Of a DNA stretch of 64,000 nucleotides, positions 9,801 to 21,002 are shown one piece after another. Made by a program: the position numbers and the translations under genes. The notes beneath the pieces were generated by a model that was not told the DNA's origin, did no database searches, and saw only the letters and a list, made by a program, of their open reading frames with translations. Every line of letters starts with the position of its first letter. Position 1 is the stretch's first letter. This DNA comes from Sthenelais limicola (lineage: Eukaryota; Annelida; Polychaeta; Phyllodocida; Sigalionidae), in assembly GCA_942159475.1 (NCBI GenBank), contig OW804099.1, forward strand, positions 12,584,119 to 12,648,118. Reading direction: 5' to 3'.

Positions 9801-12800
9801 TTAATCCCGGCCGACCGGATGTAGGAGTAGAAGCGGGGTTCTATAGAGAAATAAACCATCCTAGAATCTCATCAAATTGATTCTAATAAACATTAGAACA
9901 TCTGATATGTTCCTTTATATTTTGTATGCATGAAAAAAAAAGATATTTCTTGATAGCGACTCACTGTAGTAAGTTAGTTGAATATATTCCTTAGGATAAC
10001 GTTGGATATGCATCAATATTTATGTTTGTATTTACCCATTACAGATGAAGACAGCATCAAAGAGCTGGGTTTCCTCCACTTGTGAGCCCCGCTTCCGGGT
10101 GGTGACCTCCCACCTCTCTGGCCCTGGCTCCTGCTGTACTGGTGCAACCTGCACCACTGCCATCCTCAACTGGAAGAGGATAGAAACATATAAAGATGGA
10201 ATGCCACAGCATTGGCTCTTTATTATACCTTTGTTTTGGGTAATATGGAATGCCATAGGCTACAGCATTGGTTGTTTATGGGATACCTTTCTAGTGGGTA
10301 ATATGGAATGCCATAGGTTACAGCAATGGGTGTTTATTATACCTTTGTTTTGGGTAATATGGAATGCCATAGGCTACAGCATTGGTTGTTTATGGGATAC
10401 CTTACTAGTGGGTAATATGGAATGCCATAGGTTACAGCATTGGGTGTATGTTACACTTTCTAGTTTCCACGTGGGAAAAAGCATTGTCAAGCATTTTCTC
10501 CTTATCAATGGGCATTACTAATGTTGCATAGATTATAAGATGGTTCAACATGTCGGCCGCTCCTTTTATTACGTCACAGGGATGTTAATCCCTGCAATAT
10601 GTTCACAAGTGTGTTTGGAATTCAGGTGACAGGATCCAGAGTTGTATTTTCCTTTTTATACCCCAACTTTGGATGTGCAGCTTGCTTCCTGTGTAGATCT
10701 CAATGAACATCCCCTGACCAGATGCCAAAAAAGTAAAACTTATGTGTAGTGTCTGCTATAATGCGTGATCGTATTCATAGCAATAATGACACTCAACTCA
10801 GGTCCTTGGTCCTTGCCAGCTTTCCATCTTTATTTCTTTTTTTTTTTGCTTTCCATCTTTATTCAACAAACATTCCAACACCTCAGTACTGACCCAGGTG
10901 GTCAGTACTGCAAACTGAACCTACAACTAACTAGCCTCAGAGAGACTAGTGTATAAAACAACATATACACCACACATAGGGTGTCACATCACAATATACA
11001 TGTTACACAGAGAACACAGAGTACACATAACATAAGACAATACAGTAGTAATCACACATACAAGACTGCAGTGCATAAGAGTGACCTCTACTAGTGGTCT
11101 ATATATGGGTCAGTTTTTTCAAGTGTGCTGTTTTGCCCAAATATTGCATTGTCGTCGATATCTTCTTTAATAATTCATGGAAACTCATGATCTTAGTGCC
11201 ATTTGATTCTTCTCACCCGACTCGTTCATTCCAAATATACTTTAATCAACTTTTGATTAATATTTACACCTCAAAAATGTAAAAAATGCATTTTTTCCTC
11301 ATTTTTCTAATGAAATAATTATTAACCAGGATATCAAACGTGTAGCATATGTTCTAGACGTTAACCATTCACATTAATTTGCTCCTATTGGATAGTCCTG
11401 TATCTAAACTGTCTCCCCCAATTGTTTTTTACCTTAATATTAATGAACCACCTCACACCGGATCAATTTAAATAATTCCAACCATAAATCTCACGTAGGA
11501 TGACCCGTTTTTATATCCAGTCGCAATAATAGTTATATTTCTTGAAAAATCATGAAATTACCCTAACATACTCTTGTATATATGCTCTATCGTATCCTAA
11601 AATTTAAATGTTCTAGTTTGTCAACTTTTGCCTGTATATTACCTTAATGTCCAAAACTCATTTTTCCAACAAGGAGGGACCTCTTACGTGAGTAATTCAT
11701 AATTAGTCATAATTATTCCAGTTATAAATAAAAAGTATTCATACAGGCATTCCCTAATCCCTCTGGCCCCTACATTGACACAACCATCTTTTCATTTGAA
11801 AAAATGTACCTATTATCCACAGAAATGCTAATATTGCTAAATATTCAATAATCTCACGTACAAGTCCCAACAAAATATAAAGGTATGTTCACTGCAAATA
11901 TTACATTGCAGACAGAATCTCGTTTTGATATTACTACTTGAAGCGTTTGGAATCCTTTTGAAACTATTTGCAAGTATTGATACTTTATGATTGGAGCTGT
12001 TCAAACATGATCTGCTTCATCTCTTGAGGTATTATGGTGGAAATAATAAATCTCACATAAGAGGTCCCTGTTAGAAGGTAGCAGAATAAAAGCTTTGGTA
12101 CTTCACCAAACTATAATGTTTCATTGTTTTAAATGTTATTCTAATATTCAAACACATGTATAATCTATATTACATTGATTCCAATTGCGGAATACATTTA
12201 GTTTTGTTCCTTTTTGCTGATAAATAATAATTCTCACGTACTAGGTCCCTATTGGCAGGTAGCATAATGAGGTCATTTTATTCCATGAAACTATATTTTA
12301 CTGTTGTTGTAAATAGATTTCTGACACATAGGGACCTGTACATTTTATATTAGATCGATTCCACTTGGGTAAAAACATATTTTTGGTTTATTTTGTAGAA
12401 AAGAGATAATTCTCACGTAAGAGGTCCCTATTTCAAAGTAGCAAACTAGGCATTTAGTACTATCAAACTATGTTGAATTGTTGTTTCGAATACATTCTAA
12501 GCTTTGGACACATGTGTATCATAATATCAGGTCAATTTCACTTCTGGAGATAATATATTTTTGGTCAATATTAAAGAAAAGTCATTAATCTCACGTACAA
12601 GGTCCCTTCTGGCAGGTAGCACAATAAGGCCCTTTTGTCCCATCAAACGACATTTTACTGTCGTTTTAAATGTATTTGCAACACATAGATATCTTTACAT
12701 AATACACTAGATCCATTCCACTTGGGTACAAATATATTTTAGGTCTATTTTGTAAGAAAAAAGAAAAATCTCACGTAAGACGTCCCTATTTCGAAGTAGA

Positions 12801-15800
12801 GTATTAGGTCTTTCTTCATCATCAAACTATGTTGTATTGTTGTTTTAAATGGATTCTTAGCTTTGGACACATAAACATTATATAAAAGATCGCTTTCACT
12901 CAGGGAAAAAACATAATCTGTAGTTTGATAGAGCAAAAAGGCCTTACTATACTTCCTGCCAGTAGGGACCTTGTACGTGAGATTTATTACTTTTATACAA
13001 AATTGGCCCCCAATTTTTTTTTGCAAGTGAAATCGATTTAATATATGATGTGTATGTGGCTAAAGCTATCAATTCATTCAAAACAACCATATAGCAGTGT
13101 TTGATACTGAAGAAATGCTTAATATGCCATTTCAAAATTGGGACCTCTTACGTGAGATTTATCACGTTTCTGCAAAATAAACTAAAATTTTTTTTTTACC
13201 GAAGTGGAATTGATCTAATATATAGCGTATAGTTGTCTATGTATCAGAAATCCATTTAAAACAACAGTAAAATGTAGTTTGATAGAAACAATGGCGTTAT
13301 TATGCTTAGTGCCGGTAGGGACCTTGCACGTGAGATTTATGATTTTTCTTCAAAATTGACCCAAAATATATTTCTCTCCTTGTGGAATCAATCTAATTAT
13401 ACAATGTCCATGTGTCCAACATTTGAATTCATTCAAAATAACAATACAACATAGTTTGATAATGAAAAATGCCTAATTTGCCACTTCAAGATAGGGACCT
13501 CTTACGTGAGAATTATCTCTTTTTCTCCAAAAAAAACCCCAAAATATATTTTTACCCAAGTGGAATCGGTCTATTATATAAACTACATGTTTCAAAGGGC
13601 CAGAGGTCCATTCAAAACAACAGTAAAATGTAGTTAACTAGAGCAAAATGCCCTTATTATACTACCTGCCAGTAGGGACCTCTTACGTGAGATTTATCAC
13701 TTTTCTACAAAATTGACCATAATATAATGTTTCAAATGGATTTCTAGCCCTTGGACATGCGTCTGTTTCATATTAGATCATTTCACTTGGGCAAATTATT
13801 TTCATTTTCGGTTCAATTTGTAGAATAGTGATATTTCTCATGATGTGATATTTGACTTTTTTTAAAAATCGAGTAAAAAATGGTAAATTTGCATATTTCC
13901 TCACTTTATTTGCTTGATTAACACGAGGTGATGGAACTTTAGCCTTTTAAGTGATATTAGAGTTGCTAAAGATGCAGCAACAAGATTATTAACATACAAA
14001 ATAAAAGTTGGAAATTTTAGGTGAAATTCTCACGTAAGAGGTCCCTATTTAAACAAGTTTCTCCATAGCCTGATGAAGGGCATGGACATTTCATACCCAA
14101 AATAATGTCTTCAACTGATGGTAATAGATGTCAAGAAGTGTGTTTGTAATAATGGACCAAAATTATGCACATTAAGTCCGTGAGTTTGTTTGTAAAGGAA
14201 GTGATATATGAAATCTTGAAATTTATGTAATAATCAATGAAAACCGATTTTTATAATTATTACCATTCTGCACAGGTATTGTGTAGGCTTTCAAAAATCT
14301 AGGATCCCATGATAAGTGTCATGAATGATATATGACCGATTTTTCTCACAGTTTGGTCAATAATTTCTATCAAAATCATAAGTTCACATTTTTCCAACTT
14401 ATAGAGGGGCATGGTACGTGAGATTTTCATGTAGGTCATTTTTAATGGTCCATGAAGAGCCCAACAACTGGTCGGATTTTGTTGGAATAAAGTTTTCCTG
14501 AAAACTTAGAACGACAATATTTTGATTTGACAGAGAAAAGATGATTTCTATTTAATTTAATTTTGACCATTACCCAAGCTCAATGAATTTGAAAACAGCA
14601 CACTTGAAAAAACTGACCCATATACAGCACTGTCCTGCAAATCCCTAGTGGATAGTACAGTCACTACACCTGGTGCCTATATAGGGAAGGAGTTGTACCA
14701 AGGCCAGCCAGCATTACTGACCCCAGACACCACATATATACATTTCCCAGTAAGAGCACGAAAGGCACAAACCTTAAAAGAACCCATATTGAGGAAAAGT
14801 CAGGCTAACATCAAACTTGTGACATGTAGTACCTGGTGGTGCCTTACCTTGATATATTGCCTGAGCTTGTAGTCATCAGCAAAGTTATTGAGGTACTGCA
14901 GCACCTCCTCCCTCATTACATTGGACCGCGGGCCCTCTGGGAATGGGTATCCAGGATACAACATAATCTCCTTGGGTAAGTTAGCCCTGGCAAGCAAACA
15001 TAAAGCAGTAATAATCATGTATTCAGTCACACCTTAACTTGGATGTAGCTATTATTTTACTAAAATGTATGTGTTGGTCATTAGTTTTTACAATGGTCCT
15101 GGGTAAAGGCTGGGTTCTACTGGCCGGCTACTCTTCCCGCTACTCTTCCTGTTTCTTTGCTCCTGCTTCTTTATAAGCGGGTGCAAGCAGCTGAAGGTAT
15201 ACCGGAATGGGTGCTAGTGCCCTGCTACTTCTAACGCTACTCAGAAATCTAAGCATCTGCTATCCCCCCACTTCAGCTCCCACTACGTCCCCCTACCTAC
15301 AAAGTAGCAGCCGCTTCAAATCAAACATGTTTGATATAAGCGGGAGCGGGAGTGGTAGCACAAAAACAAGGTTGTGTTGATTTATGCATTTAAGGCCTCA
15401 TGAGTAGTTCTGAAGCCCAACCCTGCTTACAGCAAGATTGCCTATTGCTGGCTTACCTCATGCTGTGGTACAGCAAGATTGCCTATTGCTGGCATACCTC
15501 ATGATGTGGTACAGCAAGATTGCCTATTGCTGGCATACCTCATGATGTGGTACAGCAAGATTGCCTATTGCTGGCATACCTCATGATGTGGTACAGCAAG
15601 ATTGCCTATTGCTGGCTTACCTCATGATGTGGTACAGCAAGATTGCCTATTGCTGGCATACCTCATGATGTGGTACAGCAAGAATGCCTATTGCTGGCTT
15701 ACCTCATGCTGTGGTACATGCAGGAGTGTAAGATTGGTGGCTTACCTCATGCTGTGGTACATGGAGGAGTGTAAGATTGGTGGCTTACCTCATGCTGTGG

Positions 15801-17353
15801 TACATGGAGGAGTGTAAGATTGGTGGCTTACCTCATGCTGTGGTACATGGAGGAGTGTAAGATTGGTGGCTTACCTCATGCTGTGGTACAGCAAGATTGC
15901 CTATTGCTGGCTTACCTCATGCTGTGGTACATGGAGGAGTGTAAGATTGGTGGCTTACCTCATGCTGTGGTACATGGAGGAGTGTAAGATTGCTGGCTTA
16001 CCACATGCTGTGGTACATGGAGGAGTGTAAGATTGGTGGCTTACCTCATGCTGTGGTACATGGAGGAGTGTAAGATTGGTGGCTTACCCCATGCTGTGGT
16101 ACAGCAAGATTGCCTATTGCTGGCTTACCTCATGCTGTGGTACATGGAGGAGTGTAAGATTGGTGGCTTACCTCATGCTGTGGTACATGGAGGAGTGTAA
16201 GATTGGTGGCTTACCTCATGCTGTGGTACATGGAGGAGTGTAAGATTGGTGGCTTACCTCATGCTGTGGTACATGGAGGAGTGTAAGATTGGTGGCTAAC
16301 CTCATGCTGTGGTACATGGAGGAGTGTAAGATTGGTGGCTTACCTCATGCTGTGGTACATGGAGGAGTGTAAGATTGGTGGCTTACCTCATGCTGTGGTA
16401 CATGGAGGAGTGTAAGATTGGTGGCTTACCTCATGCTGTGGTACATGGAGGAGTGTAAAATTGGGGGCTTACCTCATGCTGTGGTACATGGAGGAGTGTA
16501 AGATTGGTGGCTTACCTCATGCTGTGGTACATGGAGGAGTGTAAGATTGGTGGCTTACCTCATGCTGTGGTACATGGAGGAGTGTAAGATTGGTGGCTTA
16601 CCTCATGCTGTGGTACAGCAAGATTGCCTATTGCTGGCTTACCTCATGCTGTGGTACATGGAGGAGTGTAAGATTGGTGGCTTACCTCATGCTGTGGTAC
16701 ATGCAGGAGTGTAAGATTGGTGGCTTACCTCATGCTGTGGTACATGGAGGAGTGTAAGATTGGTGGCTTACCTCATGCTGTGGTACATGGAGGAGTGTAA
16801 GATTGGTGGCTTACCTCATGCTGTGGTACATGGAGGAGTGTAAGATTGGTGGCTTACCTCATGCTGTGGTACATGGAGGAGTGTAAGATTGGTGGCTTAC
16901 CTCATGCTGTGGTACAGCAAGATTGCCTATTGCTGGCTTACCTCATGCTGTGGTACATGGAGGAGTGTAAGATTGGTGGCTTACCTCATGCTGTGGTACA
17001 TGGAGGAGTGTAAGATTGGTGGCTTACCTCATGCTGTGGTACATGGAGGAGTGTAAGATTGGTGGCTTACCTCATGCTGTGGTACATGGAGGAGTGTAAG
17101 ATTGGTGGCTTACCTCATGCTGTGGTACATGGAGGAGTGTAAGATTGCTGGCTTACCTCATGCTGTGGTACATGGAGGAGTGTAAGGGGAAGCCCTCCTC
17201 ATCTGTGCCTACCCGGTCTGTGTACACCCATGTACCTCCCACCTCATGTGCCTGCTCATAGGCCACCGGTGTATACATGGAAGGTTGCTCAGTCAGTCTC
17301 CTTAGTGCTGCCAGCCCTGCCGCCCCTGCTCCTATCACTGCCACTCTCTGCAT
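6856..17353 (-). CDS. FMO-A, flavin-containing monooxygenase, six coding exons, 429 codons
   Basis: This predicted microsomal or cytosolic enzyme uses FAD, NADPH and O2 to oxygenate soft N or S atoms. The coding exons (plus coordinates, read leftward) are 17157-17353, 14848-14986, 10036-10169, 8644-8821, 7998-8312 and 6856-7182. All junctions are GT-AG and phases add up without a stop. Exon 1 has the FAD-binding 'VAVIGAGAAGLAA'. Exon 4 has the FMO signature 'FTGQVLHSHDY' (FxGxxxHxxxY) and the NADPH-binding 'VIGAGTSG'. Exon 5 has 'VILYCTGYHY'. The length, about 430 residues, fits the short FMO type (insect and plant GS-OX-like) rather than the roughly 530-residue vertebrate type, and I see no C-terminal membrane anchor. 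A 5'UTR intron is implied by the acceptor just before the ATG. Introns 1, 2 and 3 hold large repeats or insertions. Confidence 0.92.
8935..9046. repeat. 112-bp palindrome at the left end of the fold-back element
   Basis: Two 48-base arms, starting 'AAGCAATAATTCCCTCGG' and ending with its near-perfect reverse complement, flank a 16-base centre, 'gggaagttcgagggct'. The arms can form a long hairpin. Similar palindromes with the same outer bases lie at 40704 and 31623. Confidence 0.9.
9499..9577 (+). other. tRNA-like sequence with pol III boxes and T-run
   Basis: The stretch 'GCATAGCTCAGGGGCAGAGC' contains an A-box-like sequence and a D-arm pairing (GCTC/GAGC). It is followed 35 bases later by a B-box-like 'GAGGTTCAAGCCTC' with a T-arm pairing, then by a run of nine T's that could terminate pol III. 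The anticodon arm does not fold well, so I do not call a functional tRNA. It may be a tRNA pseudogene or SINE head inside the transposon. Confidence 0.4.
10190..10450. repeat. Minisatellite in FMO-A intron 2, five units of about 57 bp
   Basis: The word 'ggaatgcca' recurs at about 10199, 10248, 10305, 10361 and 10419. Units alternate between a 'tttattatacctttgttttg' version and a 'tttatgggataccttNctag' version. The FMO-B intron has only three units (48205-48350), so copy number has changed since duplication. Confidence 0.8.
10741..11090. other. Intron 2 sequence private to FMO-A
   Basis: This lies between the point where A and B intron 2 diverge ('gccaaaaaagtaaaac') and the TIR element. It has a T-run and CA-rich stretches and no coding signal. 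It may be part of a larger insertion whose limits are 10741 and about 14745. Confidence 0.4.
11091..14651. mobile_element. TIR element composed of inverted 178-bp satellite arrays
   Basis: The left end has 'TATGGGTCAGTTTTTTCAAG' followed by 'TGTGCTGTTTT' (11104-11134); the right end (14592-14624) is its reverse complement. A short 'ctagtgg' lies just outside each end. FMO-B intron 2 is only about 0.5 kb and lacks the element. The inside has no coding capacity and is filled with diverged tandem units that switch strand near the middle. I read it as a non-autonomous DNA transposon or fold-back element with internal satellite; the superfamily is unknown. Confidence 0.65.
11840..14040. repeat. 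Head-to-head 178-bp satellite arrays
   Basis: A core 'CTCACGTAAGAGGTCCCTA' or close variant recurs on the plus strand near 12051, 12232, 12412, 12589 and 12768, at steps of 177-181 bases. It then recurs on the minus strand near 12966, 13139, 13315, 13493 and 13672, at steps of about 173-178. Two flavours alternate (core followed by 'tttcaaagtagc', or by 'ggcaggtagc'), so the higher-order period is about 357 bases. The orientation switch is near 12940. Weaker copies lie near 11855 and 14031. Confidence 0.85.
15110..15423. other. Intron 1 sequence of FMO-A, partly inverted relative to FMO-B
   Basis: The region holds a C/T-rich stretch ('ctactcttcccgctactc') and its rough complement ('gggagcgggagtggtagc') at 15340-15358, suggesting a small inverted-repeat insertion. 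Immediately left, 15072-15108 is the reverse complement of 49050-49087 in FMO-B, indicating a local inversion. Confidence 0.4.
15424..17190. repeat. Minisatellite spanning the FMO-A exon 1 splice donor, about 40 units
   Basis: About 40 tandem units fill intron 1 right up to exon 1. Two types are mixed: a 43-bp unit with 'tacatggaggagtgtaagat' and a 41-bp unit with 'tacagcaagattgcctattg'. On the gene strand each 43-bp unit repeats the last coding bases of exon 1 (for Leu-His-Ser-Ser-Met-Tyr-His-Ser-Met-Arg) and the donor AG|GTAAGC. The true donor is the outermost copy, at 17157/17156. Use of any other donor would shift frame and meet the TAA in GTAA at once. FMO-B keeps only about two units (49240-49320). 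Confidence 0.93.
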
Positions 17354-17357
17354 GTCT

Positions 17358-19676
17358 CTGGAACATATACATGTGGGCATGTTGTTATAAGATTATAAGG
17401 TCATGTTGTCATAAGATTCATTATCAACCTGTGAATGTGTACTGATTAATATAGAGAAGGGGAGAGGAGCCATGAAGTATTGCTGATAATACTACAAGGT
17501 TATGAGTGGTGTTAACATAGCAATGGTTCATCCAAACCTCTCCCCCTGCTCAGATTCTCCACCAGATTGTTATACTATTGATATATTAATTCTGTAAGAG
17601 AATTGTGTGATCCCCTCTGCAACAACTGAAGGCTTTGACATGATTTGCTTTTTCATAGTGGGAAGCCATTCCACTATATTTTGTGTACGATTTTCTAGGG
17701 AATAGGGGTTCAAAAAGAGTTTCAATTTAAATTTACACCCACTTGTTCCCCACCTGTTTATGTCTGACTTTTCATAAGAATGTAACTGGACAACGAACCA
17801 GCATGACTCAAAGAGGTTCAACACTGCTCATAGACTCATAGACTTTATTTTGAACCAATTCTACTTTCAGTGCTTCCCATGTCTAGACGAGTCGTTGCTC
17901 AATACGAAAATCATTTTCGCCGTAAATAAACACAAGCTTAGTGCTGCCACCCATGCCTCTATTACAGAGAACCTGTATCTCCAGACCCCGTCTAACACAT
18001 TTTTCTCCCTTAATTCAATCTAAAACTCGGTAACTCTGTAATTAATTCTTTCACCAATCAAAAGGGAATTGCATCAATAACTATATGTGTGAGTTTAAAA
18101 GAAATCCGAGACCCAGATGTGAAGATACTAGTGAAATAAAAAAATAAAATGACTCGGAAATGAGACAAATATAAAAAGGCTGCCTGCACTGGGACTCAAA
18201 TTCACAATGTCCAGTTTGGCAGTCTTAGATGCCAACCACTTGACCATAGGGGACTCTAGAGAACATTCATATAAACACTGGGCATACCCATTGATGCATC
18301 ACCTTTTAGGTTTTCTTTAATTCCCCCATTCTCCTGTTCCTGTTTTCTGTTGCGTCGCGATCAGTTTGAATCCAAACAAAGTGCCATTTGCTATTAATTA
18401 CACACTCTATTTGGATGTTAAAATGTAAATTCAACTTGTTTAGCCTATAGTTTAGCTCAAGGAGGCTTGATTCACTGCAATTTGTAGGCCTATGTTACAC
18501 CGTCGGGACAACATCATTTGTAACAGGTTTGTAGGTCAGGCCTATGCTGTGCCAATGAGATTGGGTCTTTGTCCGAACTGTTCACATGAACAGTTCGGAT
18601 CAACTGCACTGCACCTCCAAACTGCACCTTTCTAACTCCTCACATGTGTAATAATGCACTTAAAACATGCAAAACATAATATAATCCCTTGATGAAACTA
18701 AAACTGTATATCTGCCATGAGAACACAAGTATGCAGGATAAGTGTGTTAGATTGTGTAAACTTTATCACCGTATGGTTCCGCCCCCTTGTGTCACCTCCA
18801 TCCATCTTCAATATGAGCGGAATGGCCTCAACAGAGTAGTCCCTAACAGCGATGCATTAATCACCATTAACATGAAATCCTTAAGAACAAATCTGCTTTA
18901 TATTAACCATTATATAAATCAGAACGTATTCTTGGCTTGTTAACAATAAACAGTGACCAACATTAACATACCTGGTTCTCAGGCGTATTACAGCTTGCTA
19001 TGGTGTGGTAGGTTACCTGGACCAACATTTAGTGCATGACCCACTAAACCTTACACCCAGTGCAGGACATCATTGATTTACTGATACTGCCAATCGGGGA
19101 TGTAACCATGCACCCAATACAATTAAGTTAGTCACTTATCCTATAACAGCCCTCTCCCTGTCCTCAATGTCAGTCACTTATCCTATAAGGATCTCAATGA
19201 TTTGTTTATTAGTCATATTATAAATTATGATTATTTATTATTAGTCATATTAAGGACATTGATTTATGTTGTATGCTAGTTTGTCTAATTTGTCAAATTT
19301 GTCTTAATATTTTCATGGTAACACACTATATTTGACCATCAGCCAATAAAAATGTCTAAAAAAACAACGGGCCTCTCCTAATCATATAATGAACCCCAAA
19401 TAGTAAAGCTCCAAAATATAGACACTGGACTGCGTATATAAGTTTTAACTTTTAATCTTGAAGTTGAGACTATTATTTAGTCTCAAACTAATTTGAACTT
19501 TGAGTGAATCAGTGATTTCCAGTTTCTGATTGATTTACTTGCTGATAACCAATGTCACTCACTAATCCTGTGATAACCAACTCCCTTATATCAGCCATGC
19601 AGAATCCCTGATTGTGACTGACCCACTGACCCATATAGTGTAGACATCTCATGAGGTACCTTATCTCGTCCTGGCA
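17358..19676. other. Upstream region of FMO-A, no gene seen
   Basis: This AT-rich region is paralogous to 49511-53870. It holds the single-copy version of the 66-bp unit expanded in FMO-B (about 17471-17535), a hairpin at 18572-18599, and two short open frames shared with unit 2 (minus 17570-17824 and plus 18689-18943) that look like chance. It should contain the FMO-A 5'UTR exon and promoter, but I cannot place them. Confidence 0.5.
18572..18599. repeat. Perfect 13-bp-arm hairpin
   Basis: TCCGAACTGTTCA is followed by CA and its exact reverse complement. The paralogous site at 52602-52629 keeps most of the pairing, including one G-C to A-T exchange on both arms. Confidence 0.6.
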
Positions 19677-20066
19677 GGGGCTATTAGAGAGGAGGGAAAA
19701 GGAGAAGGTGGTGGAGGAGAAGAGACAGGGGAGGAGATGGAGGAGGAGGGAGAAGGGGAGGGGAAGGGGGAGGTGGTGCAGGAAAAAGAGAAGGTGGAGG
19801 AGAAGGAGGAGGAGGTGGAGGTGGTGGAGAAGAAAGGAGAAGGAGGTGGAGGTGGTGGAGGTGGTGGAGAAGAAGGAGGAGGTGGAGAAGAAAGGGGGAG
19901 GAGGTGGAGGTGGTGGAGAAGAAGGAGGAGGAGGTGGAGGTGGTGGAGAAGAAGGAGGAGGAGGTGAAGGTGGTGGAGAAGGAGGAGGAGGTGGAGGAGG
20001 TGGAGGTGGTGGAGAAGAAAGGGGGAGGAGGTGGAGGTGGTGGAGAAGAAAGGGGGAGGTGGTGGA
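19677..20066 (+). repeat. G-rich GGA/GGT/GAA repeat, unit 1
   Basis: About 390 bases consist almost wholly of GGA, GGT, GAA and GAAG steps, with hardly any C on the plus strand. Open frames of 76-166 residues of Gly/Glu or Ser/Pro arise on both strands because of the composition and are not genes. The unit 2 counterpart (53877-54155) is about 110 bases shorter. Confidence 0.85.
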
Positions 20067-21002
20067 GTTGGTGGTCCATGTTGACAGTTTTAGTCAGTTC
20101 GATTAAGCACCTGATCCACTTAGCTGTACATAAAACCCATTCGCATGACTGGGCTGTAGAGCACCCTATGCAATATTTTCCCAAATCACCACTTTGGGCA
20201 ATAAACTGTCAAAATATCAATACCCAATTTTTAAGTTACGCCTAAGTTGGAGCATTGGTGAATGGTAATAATAATTAAGCTATATTTCAACCCATCATAT
20301 CTGACCTTCAGTATTTATGAGATAGTTTCTAAGTTCACTTCTAGTGGTGAGTTTGTGCGCAATAGTGGGCAGCAAATTCCAAGCTGTCTTTGCTTTATAA
20401 ATGAAACTAATGTTTGTAAAAGGTTGTTTTTGGGGCAGTGATTTTAAAACTTTTCCTATTTTCAGCATGGCTTCTGGTTGATAATTGTCTCTGATCTAAT
20501 TTTTTGTCAGATAGAGATAGGTAGAAGGCACTCTCTGGGATACAAATACTTGCTCGAGCCTCGTTTTTTAGTATTCCTAATTCATTATATCTATCACCAA
20601 CATTTGTCCTTTTATCTAGTTTCATCATGTATCGTATTGAAGAATTAAGGAGAGACTGTAGTCTTTTTAATAATATTTTGTTGGCAGATGAGTAGAAAAT
20701 GTCACCATAGTCCATTATTGGCACGATTAACACCTTTACAATGTTTGTTTTCACTTTTTGCTAAGGATATGACTTGATTTTCTTAATAGATTGACTTTCC
20801 ACCTTACCTTATTTATAACAGTTTGACGGTGGTCATTAAATGTCAATCTTTCATTGATAATTAGCCCTAAATATTCATACTGATTAACCTGGGTTAGGGT
20901 CTCCCGTCCAAGCATGAGATTATATGTGTTTGAATCATCCAACCTCTTTTGACGTCCCCTTTTAAATTGAATGTATTGAGTTTTACTGGCATTCATGGAT
21001 AT

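Larger units (their letters stand above)
8934..9886. mobile_element. Fold-back-ended non-autonomous transposon in FMO-A intron 3
   Basis: Units 2 and 3 lack this 950-bp segment at the same site ('aatgtaggtaaacatt' near 40612; 'aatgaaggtaaacatt' near 63530). It opens with a 112-bp palindrome and is followed at once by 'TTTAGATGTGATTTGATGAG'; it ends with the inverted counterpart 'GAATCTCATCAAATTGATTC'. Both ends match those of the 7.3-kb element in FMO-B intron 3, including about 130 bp of right end, so it looks like an internally deleted relative. I find no clear target-site duplication. It has no coding capacity, and it contains a tRNA-like stretch. Confidence 0.75.

Noticed and set aside
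12745..13026. 93-codon minus-strand frame in the satellite element
   Set aside because: It spans the strand switch of the 178-bp array and is low-complexity; no homology is recognised.
15424..17190. CRISPR-like repeat array
   Set aside because: Units are contiguous with no unique spacers, in a eukaryotic intron; it is a minisatellite.
17570..17824. 84-codon minus-strand frame also present at 50956-51210
   Set aside because: It could be the eroded tail of a LINE ORF, but the match is too weak to call, and conservation equals that of the flanks.
18689..18943. 84-codon frame conserved in unit 2 at 52720-52974
   Set aside because: Whole surrounding DNA is equally conserved, there is no domain or splice context, and the similarity is explained by recent duplication.
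19651..20245. Gly/Glu-rich and Ser/Pro-rich frames of 76-166 residues on both strands
   Set aside because: They are a compositional effect of the GGA/GGT/GAA repeat, with no conserved start or frame between units 1 and 2.
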